Shown here piece by piece: positions 44,215 to 44,429 of a stretch of 44,429 bases of DNA. The notes below the pieces were generated by a model that did not search any database, was not told the DNA's origin, and was given only the letters and a program-made list of their open reading frames with translations. Location of the stretch: positions 1 to 44,429 of the forward strand of contig NZ_GL890923.1 in assembly GCF_000211815.1 (NCBI RefSeq), in the 5' to 3' direction. Position 1 is the stretch's first letter. Each line of letters starts with the position of its first letter. This stretch comes from Moorena producens 3L (GTDB taxonomy: Bacteria; Cyanobacteriota; Cyanobacteriia; Cyanobacteriales; Coleofasciculaceae). A program made the position numbers and the translations under genes.

Positions 44215-44348
44215 GTAAGCATTCAGCCGTCAGCCTTCAGCCGTTGGCCACGCTGCTTGAGGTGCTTATTTTCTTCAAAAGCACCTCAAGTAGCACCATC
44301 TGTAGCGCTAATCGCTGACCGCTGATAGCTGATAGCTGAAGGCTTACT
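44215..44348. repeat. GTAAGCATTCAGC-ended dispersed element, copy upstream of DUF262
   Basis: GTAAGCATTCAGC on the left and GCTGAAGGCTTAC on the right (12 of 13 paired). Inside lie CGTCAGCCTTCAGCC units, a GTTGGCCACGC piece, and an AAGCACCTCAAGTAGC / GCTTGAGGTGCTT inverted pair that can form a second hairpin. Confidence 0.65.
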
Positions 44349-44361
44349 ATCATTCTTTATA

Positions 44362-44409
44362 GTTACATAGTTTTCTGTTAAGATTGTAACATAGTTCCCT
44401 GTTAACATT
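44362..44409. promoter_or_regulatory. Pair of 24-bp direct repeats upstream of DUF262
   Basis: GTTACATAGTTTTCTGTTAAGATT (44362-44385; position by position 20 of 24 match) is followed immediately by a second copy ending CCCTGTTAACATT (44386-44409). Two adjacent direct repeats of this length could be an operator for a repressor or an iteron-like site. Their role is unknown. Confidence 0.45.
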
Positions 44410-44429
44410 CCAAACTAACAAGATTATCT

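Overview
The window looks like chromosomal DNA of a filamentous cyanobacterium. Supporting signs are frequent HIP1-type GCGATCGC octamers inside and between genes, an NdhD subunit of photosynthetic NDH-1, a plastid-lipid-associated (PAP/fibrillin) protein, a pheophorbide-a-oxygenase-like Rieske protein, and many heptanucleotide tandem repeats and palindromic dispersed repeats between genes. The repeat-rich, low-density layout resembles large marine genomes such as Moorena/Lyngbya, but that genus-level guess is inference.

Layout. 0-8.5 kb: the 3' part of a SAM methyltransferase with an apparent frameshift, two unrelated membrane proteins, a retron-type reverse transcriptase (minus strand) with an unusual charged N-terminal extension, a PGAP1/lipase-like hydrolase, an SUI1/YciH-like protein and a coiled-coil protein. 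8.6-26 kb: an accessory redox region. It holds a molybdenum-enzyme maturation pair (MocA-like cytidylyltransferase and XdhC), a divergent GST / FAD monooxygenase / TauD-like dioxygenase operon, a fructose-6-phosphate aldolase-like transaldolase, and an NTF2-like/membrane fusion. A mobile patch follows (IS630-family element, transposase remnant, NERD-SF1 helicase), then a translationally coupled operon of a Rieske oxygenase plus three PaoABC-like molybdenum hydroxylase subunits, and a divergent PAP/fibrillin gene. 26-32 kb: core genes ndhD and thrB, then a Ser/Thr kinase. 32-37 kb: a WGR-HEAT protein followed by a SWIM zinc-finger protein. 37.7-44.4 kb: TldD, an exported aldose-epimerase/SMP-30 lactonase fusion, a truncated DUF790 nuclease-like gene, and a DUF262 gene with a truncated HNH partner.

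How the genes may work together. XdhC and MocA are the usual accessory factors for molybdenum hydroxylases and probably mature the three-subunit enzyme encoded about 10 kb away. The Rieske oxygenase is the first gene of that enzyme's operon, which suggests a shared pathway on an unknown, probably aromatic or heterocyclic, substrate. WGR-HEAT and SWIM genes form a recurrent pair, but the MoxR ATPase and VWA genes often found with them are not seen here.

Most notable structural observation: the last ~24 codons of the molybdenum-hydroxylase large subunit are duplicated in direct orientation on the far side of the NERD-helicase gene. That 73-nt copy has itself been split by a 1212-bp IS630-family element at a TA dinucleotide. 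The helicase segment therefore sits between direct repeats of a gene 3' end, as integrated islands do. The transposase of that IS is in turn broken by a small palindromic repeat insertion, so the order of several insertion events can be read from the sequence.
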